This document shows positions 9,278-17,983 of a DNA stretch of 64,000 nt, piece after piece; position 1 is the stretch's first letter, and every line of letters starts with the position of its first letter. Both the position numbers and the translations under genes were made by a program. Below the pieces are notes generated by a model. That model had not been told where the DNA came from and searched no databases. It worked only from the letters and a program-made list of their open reading frames with translations. Origin of the DNA: Flavobacterium sp. N2038 (GTDB lineage: Bacteria > Bacteroidota > Bacteroidia > Flavobacteriales > Flavobacteriaceae); NCBI RefSeq assembly GCF_025947185.1, contig NZ_CP110001.1, forward strand, positions 2,542,001 to 2,606,000. Reading direction: 5' to 3'.

Positions 9278-12200
9278 ATGAAAAACAAATTATTACCATT
9301 ACTCTTTGTTTTGGGAGGCGGTTTTGCGGGTTACTCGCAAGTTGGTATTGGTACCACCATGCCAAATTCTTCAGCCCAGTTAGAGGTTGTCGCCACTGAT
9401 AAAGGGGTTTTGATTCCTAGAGTTCAATTAACAGGCTCAACGGATGTTCGTACAATTAAAAATGGAAATGTAAGTAGTTTATTAGTATTTAATACAGCTA
9501 CTGCTTCTGATATTACACCTGGTTACTATTATTGGTATGATAACAGATGGAATAGAGTTGTTACTTCAAATGAAATAACTGCCACTACCGGAGCTGTTAT
9601 TTATAACCCAACTAATCAACAATTCAATTATGTGGATAAGAATGGGAATCAACAAGTGATAGATTTTACCCAAATAATTAAAGCAAATGAAACAATAACT
9701 ACTCTTGTTAATAATGGAGCAGCTTCTTACACTTATACAAGTGAGAATAACTCAAAAACTACCATTGATGTTGTTGGTGATGTTGTTACAAATGCGTCAT
9801 CAATTTTCAATAATCCTGCGGTAACTAATATTATCCAGCAGATTTCTGAAAAAGCAGTTGGTAATGTAACATTCGACTCAGTAACAAACAAGTTTAGTTA
9901 TGTAGATGCAAAAGGAGTCAGTCATGTAATCAATATCAATGATATTGTAAAATTAAATGAAACAATAACTACACTTACTAATAATGGTGCAGGTTCTTAT
10001 ACTTATAAAAATGAGTCAGGAGCAGACAGCGACATTAATGTAGTGAAGGATGTTATTGATAACTCGTCAACGATTTTTAATAATACTGAAGTTAAAAAAG
10101 ACATTACGACCTTAATTGAAAGCAAGCAGACTATAACAACTCTTATTAATAATAATAATGGTACTTATGATTATACAAATGAGGATAATTTAAAAACTAC
10201 TATAAATGTTGTTGGAGATGTTGTTGCAAATGCATCATCAATTTTCAATAATCCTGCGGTAACCAATATTATTCAGCAGATTTCTGAAAAAGCAGAAGGA
10301 AATGTGACATTCAACTCAACAACAAATGAGTTTAGTTATGTTGATGCAGCCGGAAATACGCAGCTTGTAAACATTAAGGATATTGTAAAATTAAATGAAA
10401 CCCTTACTTCTTTAGTAAAAGGAACAGATGGTAAGTATGTTTATACTGATGAGAAAGCTGGAACAGCTACAATTGATGTTGTTCAGGACGTTATAGATAA
10501 TTCATCAACGATTTTCAATAACAGTGCAGTTAAAACTGAGGTTACAAACTTAGTTGAGAGTGAGCAGACTATAACGACGCTGGTAAATAATAATAATGGA
10601 ACGTATTTATATACAAGTGAAGACAAAACGCCAACGACTATTGACGTAATTGGAGATGTTATCACAAATGCCTCTACCATTTTCAACAATCCTGCAGTAA
10701 CCAATATTATTCAGCAGATTTCTGAAAAAGCAGAAGGAAATGTAACATTCAACTCTACAACAAATGAGTTTAGCTATGTTGATGCAGCTGGAAATACACA
10801 GTTGGTAGATATTTCTAAAATTGTAAAAGACAACGAAACCTTAACTTCTTTAGTAAAAGGAACAGATGGTAAGTATGTTTATACAGATGAGAAAGCAGGA
10901 ACAGCTACTATTGATGTTGTTCAGGATGTTATAGATAATTCATCAACAATTTTTAACAACAGTGCAGTTAAAACTGAGGTTACAAACTTAATTGAGAGTG
11001 AACAAACTGTAACGACGCTGGTAAATAATAATGACGGAACATATTTATATACAAGTGAGGACAAAACGCCAACGACTATTAATGTAGTTGGGGATGTTAT
11101 TACAAATGCCTCTACTATTTTCAACAATCCTGCTGTAACCAATATTATCCAGCAGATTTCTGAAAAAGCAGAAGGAAATGTAACATTCAACTCTACAACA
11201 AATGAGTTTAGCTATGTTGATGCAGCTGGAAATACACAGTTGGTAGATATTTCTAAAATTGTAAAAGACAACGAAACCTTAACTTCTTTAGTAAAAGGAA
11301 CAGATGGTAAGTATGTTTATACAGATGAGAAAGCAGGAATAGCTACTATTGATGTTGTTCAGGATGTTATAGATAATTCATCAACAATTTTTAACAACAG
11401 TGCAGTTAAAACTGAGGTTACAAACTTAATTGAGAGTGAGCAGACTATAACGACGCTGGTAAATAATAATGACGGAACGTATTTATATACAAGTGAGGAC
11501 AAAACGCCAACGACTATTAATGTAGTTGGGGATGTTATTACAAATGCCTCTACTATTTTCAACAATCCTGCTGTAACCAATATTATCCAGCAGATTTCTG
11601 AAAAAGCAGAAGGAAATGTAACATTCAACTCTACAACAAATGAGTTTAGCTATGTTGATGCAGCCGGAAATACACAGTTGGTAGATATTTCTAAAATTGT
11701 AAAAGACAACGAAACCTTAACTTCTTTAGTAAAAGGAACAGATGGTAAGTATGTTTATACAGATGAGAAAGCAGGAACAGCTACTATTGATGTTGTTCAG
11801 GATGTTATAGATAATTCATCAACAATTTTTAACAACAGTGCAGTTAAAACTGAGGTTACAAACTTAATTGAGAGTGAACAAACTGTAACGACGCTGGTAA
11901 ATAATAATGACGGAACATATTTATATACAAGTGAGGACAAAACGCCAACGACTATCGATGTAGTTGGAGATGTTATCACAAATGCCTCTACCATCTTTAA
12001 CAATCCTGCGGTAACCAATATTATTCAGGAAATTGCTGGAAAAGCAGCAGGCGACGTAACATTCAACTCTACAACAAATGAGTTTAGCTATGTTGATGCA
12101 GCCGGAAATACACAATTGGTAGATATTTCTAAAATTGTAAAAGACAACGAAACCTTAACTTCTTTAGTAAAAGGAACAGATGGTAAGTATGTTTATACAG

Positions 12201-13192
12201 ATGAGAAAGCAGGAACAGCTACTATTGATGTTGTTCAGGACGTTATAGATAATTCGTCAACGATTTTTAATGATCCAAAAGTAATCAACGAATTAACAAC
12301 TATTGTTAAGGATAAAGAAACTGTAACTTCATTAAAAGATGTAGTAACACAGGAAACAGATATATACGATCAACAGGTTGATGTACATACTTTAACTTAC
12401 ACTGATGAAACAGGTACAGCTACCCCAATCGATTTGTCGCTTTTAGTAAAAGGTACAGAAACATTAACTTCTTTGACTTATGATGGTACTACACAAGCAT
12501 TGGTTTATAAAGATGAAAAAGGAAATGAAAGCGATTTTAACTTAGTTGACTTAGTAGGACCGTCTCAAACGTTAACATCGTTAGTAGTAAATAGTGATAA
12601 AGGTACATTAGATTATACTGATGAAGATAAGGCGACACATCCTTTGGATCTTACAGATGCAATTAAAGAACCGTGGTTTAGTGTGGCATCAAAAAAAGGA
12701 GCTACTTTAAATACAGACGATGTTTATACACAAGGCTGGGTAGGAATTGGTTTTGATACTCCATCTGCAGCTCCAAATGAAAAATTGAGAGTGAATGGTG
12801 CTATCACAACGGTAAACAGTTATTATGCAGATTATGTATTTGAAGATTATTTTAAAGGATTCTCTGATATTAAGTCAGATTATAAATTTAAACAGTTGGC
12901 TGAAGTAGATGCTTATATTAAGAAAAATAAACATCTTCCGGGTATTACTCCAATCAGTGAATTGGTAAAAACGAAAGAAGGATATTCATTTAATATGTCA
13001 GAACTATCAATTCAACTATTAGAAAAAACGGAAGAGTTGTATTTACACGTTATTGAGCAGGAGAAAGAACTGGAAGTTAAAAACAATGAAATCCAACAAT
13101 TGAAAGCTGAATCAGCAGCAATAAAAGCAGCATCAGCAGCAATGAACGTGCGTTTAGAAAAATTGGAAAAATTAGTATCAGATAAACAATAG
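9278..13192 (+). CDS. Giant tandem-repeat surface protein
   Basis: 1304 residues with a signal peptide (MKNKLLPLLFVLGGGFAGYSQ). After an N-terminal block shared with the previous gene (PNSSAQLEVVATDKGVLIPR), the protein is built from Thr/Asn/Val-rich repeats such as TYLYTSEDKTPTTI, DVVQDVIDNSSTIFNNS and NEFSYVDAAGNTQLV. Four units are almost identical with an exact 438-bp (146-residue) period; earlier units are more diverged. The C-terminal 290 residues (from TSLKDVVTQETDIYDQQVD to a coiled-coil end) are near-identical to gene 6496-8895. Likely an extracellular or cell-surface fibre or adhesin-like protein, by inference only. Unit number may vary between strains. Confidence 0.8.
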   Translation: MKNKLLPLLFVLGGGFAGYSQVGIGTTMPNSSAQLEVVATDKGVLIPRVQLTGSTDVRTIKNGNVSSLLVFNTATASDITPGYYYWYDNRWNRVVTSNEITATTGAVIYNPTNQQFNYVDKNGNQQVIDFTQIIKANETITTLVNNGAASYTYTSENNSKTTIDVVGDVVTNASSIFNNPAVTNIIQQISEKAVGNVTFDSVTNKFSYVDAKGVSHVININDIVKLNETITTLTNNGAGSYTYKNESGADSDINVVKDVIDNSSTIFNNTEVKKDITTLIESKQTITTLINNNNGTYDYTNEDNLKTTINVVGDVVANASSIFNNPAVTNIIQQISEKAEGNVTFNSTTNEFSYVDAAGNTQLVNIKDIVKLNETLTSLVKGTDGKYVYTDEKAGTATIDVVQDVIDNSSTIFNNSAVKTEVTNLVESEQTITTLVNNNNGTYLYTSEDKTPTTIDVIGDVITNASTIFNNPAVTNIIQQISEKAEGNVTFNSTTNEFSYVDAAGNTQLVDISKIVKDNETLTSLVKGTDGKYVYTDEKAGTATIDVVQDVIDNSSTIFNNSAVKTEVTNLIESEQTVTTLVNNNDGTYLYTSEDKTPTTINVVGDVITNASTIFNNPAVTNIIQQISEKAEGNVTFNSTTNEFSYVDAAGNTQLVDISKIVKDNETLTSLVKGTDGKYVYTDEKAGIATIDVVQDVIDNSSTIFNNSAVKTEVTNLIESEQTITTLVNNNDGTYLYTSEDKTPTTINVVGDVITNASTIFNNPAVTNIIQQISEKAEGNVTFNSTTNEFSYVDAAGNTQLVDISKIVKDNETLTSLVKGTDGKYVYTDEKAGTATIDVVQDVIDNSSTIFNNSAVKTEVTNLIESEQTVTTLVNNNDGTYLYTSEDKTPTTIDVVGDVITNASTIFNNPAVTNIIQEIAGKAAGDVTFNSTTNEFSYVDAAGNTQLVDISKIVKDNETLTSLVKGTDGKYVYTDEKAGTATIDVVQDVIDNSSTIFNDPKVINELTTIVKDKETVTSLKDVVTQETDIYDQQVDVHTLTYTDETGTATPIDLSLLVKGTETLTSLTYDGTTQALVYKDEKGNESDFNLVDLVGPSQTLTSLVVNSDKGTLDYTDEDKATHPLDLTDAIKEPWFSVASKKGATLNTDDVYTQGWVGIGFDTPSAAPNEKLRVNGAITTVNSYYADYVFEDYFKGFSDIKSDYKFKQLAEVDAYIKKNKHLPGITPISELVKTKEGYSFNMSELSIQLLEKTEELYLHVIEQEKELEVKNNEIQQLKAESAAIKAASAAMNVRLEKLEKLVSDKQ
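10406..12262. repeat. 438-bp tandem repeat array inside the giant protein gene
   Basis: The sequence ACTTCTTTAGTAAAAGGAAC begins at 10406, 10844, 11282, 11720 and 12158, an exact 438-bp period. Four complete units and a fifth partial unit are present, differing by only a few bases, which points to recent unequal crossing-over or gene conversion. Confidence 0.95.
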
Positions 13193-13215
13193 TAATCAAT
13201 TAATAATTATTCAGG

Positions 13216-13240
13216 TCAAAGTACTGCTACAGTACTTTGA
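13216..13240. promoter_or_regulatory. Perfect 11-bp inverted repeat between two surface genes
   Basis: TCAAAGTACTG, a 3-nt spacer, and CAGTACTTTGA lie in the 69-bp gap between the giant repeat gene and the next CDS. There is no T-run after it, so an operator or an mRNA stem-loop (attenuator or processing site) is more likely than a classical terminator. Confidence 0.5.
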
Positions 13241-13261
13241 TACTGACTGAAATTTAAGAAT

Positions 13262-15664
13262 ATGAAGAATTATACAAATCAATTACAAAAGATAGCTTTA
13301 GTAGTTATCTTGAGTTTATTAAGTTTTGGTTCCGTTTTTGCTCAGGCCGAAACAGCAAAAATTAAAGACGGAACGATCAGTAATGGCGCTGCAAAGGCTA
13401 AAGATGGTGCTATTTTTGAGTTAGAAAGTAACAATAAGGGGATGTTAATTTCCCGTATGTCGACGGCACAGCGTAACGCTATTCCTACCGCTAATTTATC
13501 AAACGGATTATTGGTTTTTAATACCAATACCAATTGTTTTGATTATTGGGATTCTTTGAGGATACAATGGTTGAGTATGTGTGGTACACCACCACCAGCA
13601 GTATTTGATGTAAGTGCAGCACAATGTTCAGCCGTGGTTGCTAATGGTACTTATAAACAAGGTGTTACTCTTTCAGGAGATAATACACTTACTGTTCCGG
13701 TTACCGTTACACAATCAGGTACCTATACAATGACAGCTACAACTGCTAATGGGTATTACTTTGAAGCAAGTGGAAATTTTCCGACTGCTGGTGTTTATGA
13801 TATAACATTAAGAGGAACAGGAAGACCAAGTACAGGATATGCTACCGGTGATCCAGGAGATACAGTAAGTTTAATTTTGAATGGTGTGGTATGTGATTGT
13901 ACACCACATATTTATGTAGAAAAAGCGAATGTTGATTTTGCTATTTCTTGTGGAAGTCTTAATGTATTAGGATCGTACAATATTGGTTTAGATTTAACAA
14001 GTAGTAACAAATTAACTATTGAGGTAAATGTTACCAATTTAGGGTATTGGAGTATGAAAACAAATACCGTAAATGGGTATTCATTTACTGGACAAGGTAC
14101 CTTTACTGTAACAGGACCACAAACGGTTGAATTATTAGGAACAGGAAAACCAACTGCTTCCGGTACAGACATATTTAATCTTTCTTCTAATGCAAGTACG
14201 GTTGCAGGTGGGTCTTGTAGTGGTATTTCTGTAACAGTTGCTCCTGTGGCTTATACTATGGATTGTTCAAAAGCAACTCAGGCCGGAGCATACATGCAAA
14301 ATGTTGCACTTAATCCATCAACGAATACAATCTCATTGCCAGTAAACGTTACGGCTACAGGTTCAACTACAATTACAACTAATACAATTAATGGAATATC
14401 TTTCTCTTCAGGTCCAATTGTATTGACAAAATTGGGTGCAGATACTGTAGTACTTAAAGGATCTGGAACGCCATTGTCAGGAACAACAACAGCTTTAACA
14501 TTTACGGGAACTCCAGGAGCAACGGCAACTTGTTCTTATAACTTGATTATTGCACAGCAGCCAGTTGCTTATACCATGACATGTGGTAGTATTACAACTG
14601 CAGGAAATTATGTTCCTGGTGTTGTAATGGATCCTGCCGCAAATACAATGACAGTTTCTGTAAACGTTACATATGTGGGGGATTATGATATTAGTACAGA
14701 CGTAGTAAACGGAATCTCTTTTTCAAAAAAGGGAACTTTTGCAACGACAGGAACACAATCAGTTGTTTTAGAGGCATCAGGAACTCCAACTTCAGGCGGT
14801 ACTTTTACTTATAAAGTTAGTACTAATAGTACTTCAAGTACTTCAACTTGTACTAAATCAATATTGTTTACATACCGTACAATGAATGTATTAGGAATGG
14901 GAGAGGGAATTTACCAGCCTGCAAGTGCAAGTGCAAGTTATTCTGCGAGATCTATATTATCTCCATCTAATTTTGGACCTACAGGTACAGTTCAAATGAA
15001 AGAGTCATTTAAGTTTGTAAATGGAGGGTACTCTGTAGGGGCAGCGCTTAAAAAGCTTATTAATGACAATAAAATTGATATCATTTATGTTGGTTACAAT
15101 TGGTATTATTATACTGATGCAGCTACAATAAAAGTATTAAGCGATTTTGTTAAAATTAAAAAAGGAGTGTTAATTTTTGCTAACGAAAGATATCAGGCGA
15201 AAGATGTAATCGATGCTATTTGTGATGCTAATGTAACTATCTCTGCAACTAACAATGGTTATGTTTATAATGTCTCTAATGCATCTGATCCAAGTTTAAA
15301 TGGTCCTTTTGGTGACCTTAGAGGTAAACTTTTAGGAGGAGATGGCGCTAATTCTGTTTTCGTTAGTAGTGGTGCTCCTGCAAATACAACAGTATTAGCA
15401 ACACAAGGTTCAAATATCTATTCACTTAAACACAATACTTTAGGTTTTGTATTCTTAGGAGATGGAGGTTTTAATTGTGGTTATTCAGGCTATGGTGATA
15501 ATGTTACTACTACTTATCCTGCATTTGCTTCGACAACTGGTACACCTCTGTCAAAGGCTTATAATGGTGGTACAATATACAACAGTATTATGTATGCTAA
15601 TCTTATGGCATGGGCGATAGACTATTCTCAGACAAACACAGATACAAGTTATATAATTAATTAA
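13262..15664 (+). CDS. Exported multi-repeat protein, function unknown
   Basis: 800 residues with a signal peptide (about 1-28, ending GSVFAQ). Residues 40-110 carry the same head as the two preceding proteins (AIFELESNNKGMLISRMS, LLVFNTNTNCFDYWDS). Residues about 110-535 contain four roughly 100-residue beta-rich repeats, each with a Cys, a YTMxC-like start, an NGISFS-like block and an LKGSGTP/LEASGTP block. Residues about 545-800 form a distinct alpha/beta-looking domain (MNVLGMGEGIY, NDNKIDIIYVGYNWYYY, KKGVLIFANERY) of a kind I cannot name. The position between repeat proteins and a T9SS triad suggests a component of the same surface structure. Confidence 0.75.
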   Translation: MKNYTNQLQKIALVVILSLLSFGSVFAQAETAKIKDGTISNGAAKAKDGAIFELESNNKGMLISRMSTAQRNAIPTANLSNGLLVFNTNTNCFDYWDSLRIQWLSMCGTPPPAVFDVSAAQCSAVVANGTYKQGVTLSGDNTLTVPVTVTQSGTYTMTATTANGYYFEASGNFPTAGVYDITLRGTGRPSTGYATGDPGDTVSLILNGVVCDCTPHIYVEKANVDFAISCGSLNVLGSYNIGLDLTSSNKLTIEVNVTNLGYWSMKTNTVNGYSFTGQGTFTVTGPQTVELLGTGKPTASGTDIFNLSSNASTVAGGSCSGISVTVAPVAYTMDCSKATQAGAYMQNVALNPSTNTISLPVNVTATGSTTITTNTINGISFSSGPIVLTKLGADTVVLKGSGTPLSGTTTALTFTGTPGATATCSYNLIIAQQPVAYTMTCGSITTAGNYVPGVVMDPAANTMTVSVNVTYVGDYDISTDVVNGISFSKKGTFATTGTQSVVLEASGTPTSGGTFTYKVSTNSTSSTSTCTKSILFTYRTMNVLGMGEGIYQPASASASYSARSILSPSNFGPTGTVQMKESFKFVNGGYSVGAALKKLINDNKIDIIYVGYNWYYYTDAATIKVLSDFVKIKKGVLIFANERYQAKDVIDAICDANVTISATNNGYVYNVSNASDPSLNGPFGDLRGKLLGGDGANSVFVSSGAPANTTVLATQGSNIYSLKHNTLGFVFLGDGGFNCGYSGYGDNVTTTYPAFASTTGTPLSKAYNGGTIYNSIMYANLMAWAIDYSQTNTDTSYIIN

Positions 15665-15674
15665 AAAAAACGAT

Positions 15675-15714
15675 AAAGCACTTCTTTTTTTAGTTTAATC
15701 AAAGAGGTGCTTTT
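15675..15714 (+). terminator. Rho-independent terminator
   Basis: AAAGCACTTCTTT pairs with AAAGAGGTGCTTT (one wobble) followed by T residues, just after the 800-aa gene. Confidence 0.7.
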
Positions 15715-15801
15715 TAAAGTTTAAATCAGCGTTCGAAACACAGTTTTGATACTTCTTTTACCAAGGTATAATAAGTTGATGTGAGAAATAATATTTGAAA
15801 T

Positions 15802-17028
15802 ATGATTATGGACAAAATATACATTAGTGCGTTTTTTTTATCGATATGTACCATCGGCAAAGCAACAGCACAGACAGTAAACAATGGCGAATTGGTTGTT
15901 AGATCTGGTACAGTAATGGCTACGGTCTCAAGCTTTAATAATAATACCTCAGGAGACTTTATTAATGACGGGACATTTATATTGTATGCAAATTACAATA
16001 ATGATGGTTTAGTTAGCTTTACTCCCAAAACGAGTACAGGACTAACCTACTTTAAAGGACTTTCTGGAGCCCAGACTATTTCGGGGACTATTTTGAGCGA
16101 ACTAAACAATGTACACTTTGAGAATAAAAATGTACAACCAGCTTTTTTATTGTCTGGAGATATTAGTATTGCCGGAGTTTCTGAATTTGATAAGGGAATT
16201 GTAGACAATGTGAATTACAATGGAAACATCATTTTTGAAAGTGATGCATCTCACAAATCTACTAGTAACAATAGTTATGTTTCAGGTTATGTAGAGAGAG
16301 CCAAAAATAAGGCTTTTCAGTTCCCTATTGGTGACGGAGGTTTTTTCAGACCCTCTTCAATTGGACAGATAAATTCACAGGATGATTTTTTTAGAAGCAA
16401 ATATTTGCTTAAGGATTCGGATCCTCAATATCCGCATAATCAAAGACAAAAGAGAATTCAGTTGATTGATAATGTTGAGTACTGGGAACTTGAAAGTAGT
16501 CAGAAAAACATAGATCTTGCTTTGACATTATCATGGAACGAAGAAACGACTCCAAATACTATTATAAACGGAGAAAGAGATAGTGAACTGGCTATTGTAA
16601 GATGGGATGCAACTGATAATGAATGGAAGTTTTATACCACAGCAGTAGATGTAAGTAATAAGCTGGCTACTGCCGCAGTAAAAGATCAGGGGATATATAC
16701 ATTAGCGAGAATTCTGTCTGAAATGCCGGATAATATTGTGGTGTACAATGCAGTATCAGCCAACGGAGATGGTTTAAATGAATATTTTCGTATCGATGGG
16801 TTAGAAGATTTTCCGGATAATACTCTGCAAATTTTTAACCGTTGGGGCGTAAAGGTTTATGAAACTTCTGGCTATGGTGTAAATAATAACGTGTTCAAAG
16901 GGTATTCTGAAGGAAGAGTTACAGTTAACAAGGGAGAAAAACTTCCTACAGGAACTTATTTTTATGTCCTGACTTATAAAGGACTTAAATCAGGAAAAGA
17001 GAAAACCGGATACCTGTATGTTAATTAA
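15802..17028 (+). CDS. T9SS type B sorting-domain (gliding C-terminal) protein
   Basis: 408 residues; an in-frame ATG six bases downstream is an equally good start. A signal peptide ends near KATAQ. The body is a beta-rich exported region without a recognisable enzyme motif. The last ~95 residues are the CHU_C type gliding C-terminal domain: NAVSANGDGLNEYFRIDGL, LQIFNRWGVKVYE, LPTGTYFYVLTY and KTGYLYVN. This domain directs export through the type IX system and, in known cases, works with a cognate PorP/SprF protein, which is the very next gene 15 bp downstream. Confidence 0.85.
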   Translation: MIMDKIYISAFFLSICTIGKATAQTVNNGELVVRSGTVMATVSSFNNNTSGDFINDGTFILYANYNNDGLVSFTPKTSTGLTYFKGLSGAQTISGTILSELNNVHFENKNVQPAFLLSGDISIAGVSEFDKGIVDNVNYNGNIIFESDASHKSTSNNSYVSGYVERAKNKAFQFPIGDGGFFRPSSIGQINSQDDFFRSKYLLKDSDPQYPHNQRQKRIQLIDNVEYWELESSQKNIDLALTLSWNEETTPNTIINGERDSELAIVRWDATDNEWKFYTTAVDVSNKLATAAVKDQGIYTLARILSEMPDNIVVYNAVSANGDGLNEYFRIDGLEDFPDNTLQIFNRWGVKVYETSGYGVNNNVFKGYSEGRVTVNKGEKLPTGTYFYVLTYKGLKSGKEKTGYLYVN

Positions 17029-17043
17029 ATTAATTAGAAAGTA

Positions 17044-17961
17044 ATGAAGAATTTTTTAAAAATAATAACACTAGTGTTTTTAGGAACATTGGGAGCTTCA
17101 GCTCAACAGGAATCGCAGTATACACAATATATGTATAATACGATGACAATAAATCCGGCATATACTGGTACCAGGGCTATTCCGAGTGTTTTTGGTTTGT
17201 ATCGTACGCAATGGGTTGGTCTTGACGGAGCACCAAAAACAGCTAATTTTTCTTTGGAAATGCCGATTAATGCTCAGGGGCAAGGAATTGGATTGTCTGT
17301 TATAAATGACCAGATTGGCCCCTCTGCAACAACTAATGTAACAGGAAGCTATTCATATCCAATTCATCTTTCTGCTGAGGTGATTATGTCATTAGGAATT
17401 AGTGCTTCTATTAATTCTATGGAAGTTGATTACAATAAAGTAAATCCATATGATAAGAATGATCCGTTTATGACGGGAGTTATTTCAAAGGTATCTCCAA
17501 ATGTTGGGGCAGGGGTTTATTTCCATTCCAGTAAATGGTATGCGGGATTATCTGTTCCACAAATCTTAGAAACTAAGTTCTATGAAGATGTTCAGATTTC
17601 ACAGGCTGCTCAAAAAATGCACTTTTATGCAATGGGAGGTTATGTATTTGATTTAAATGATAATTTAAAGTTTAAACCGGCGGTTATGGTAAAAGCGGTA
17701 AATGGATCACCGTTAGCAGTTGATTTATCTGCAAACTTTTTATTCAATGATAAGTTTACATTAGGTGCGGCTTACAGATGGGATGCAGCAGTAAGTGCTA
17801 TGGCCGGTTTTCAGATTACGGATGGTTTGAATATTGGTTATGCTTATGATTATGATACTCAGAAAATTGGAAATTATAATTCAGGATCACATGAGATTTT
17901 CCTGCGTTTTGATTTGTTTAGCACAACAAAATATAGATTGGTAACCCCAAGGTTCTTCTAA
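17044..17961 (+). CDS. PorP/SprF family T9SS outer-membrane protein
   Basis: 305 residues with a signal peptide (ending LGASAQQ). The family start YTQYMYNTMTINPAYTGTR is present, followed by alternating amphipathic beta strands and GLNIGYAYDYDT near the end, as in PorP/SprF. SprF-like proteins in Flavobacterium are needed for export or surface attachment of a neighbouring type B cargo such as SprB. Here the likely partner is the type B protein immediately upstream. The downstream OmpA-like gene starts 22 bp after the stop, so the three genes form one operon. Confidence 0.9.
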   Translation: MKNFLKIITLVFLGTLGASAQQESQYTQYMYNTMTINPAYTGTRAIPSVFGLYRTQWVGLDGAPKTANFSLEMPINAQGQGIGLSVINDQIGPSATTNVTGSYSYPIHLSAEVIMSLGISASINSMEVDYNKVNPYDKNDPFMTGVISKVSPNVGAGVYFHSSKWYAGLSVPQILETKFYEDVQISQAAQKMHFYAMGGYVFDLNDNLKFKPAVMVKAVNGSPLAVDLSANFLFNDKFTLGAAYRWDAAVSAMAGFQITDGLNIGYAYDYDTQKIGNYNSGSHEIFLRFDLFSTTKYRLVTPRFF

Positions 17962-17983
17962 TAACGATTTAAAATTAAACAGG

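Noticed and set aside
10483..12115. Minus-strand ORFs at a 438-bp spacing
   Set aside because: Antisense shadows of the tandem repeats in the giant surface protein gene.
10406..12262. CRISPR array because of regular repeats
   Set aside because: The repeats are 438 bp, contiguous and coding, with no unique spacers and no cas genes in the window.
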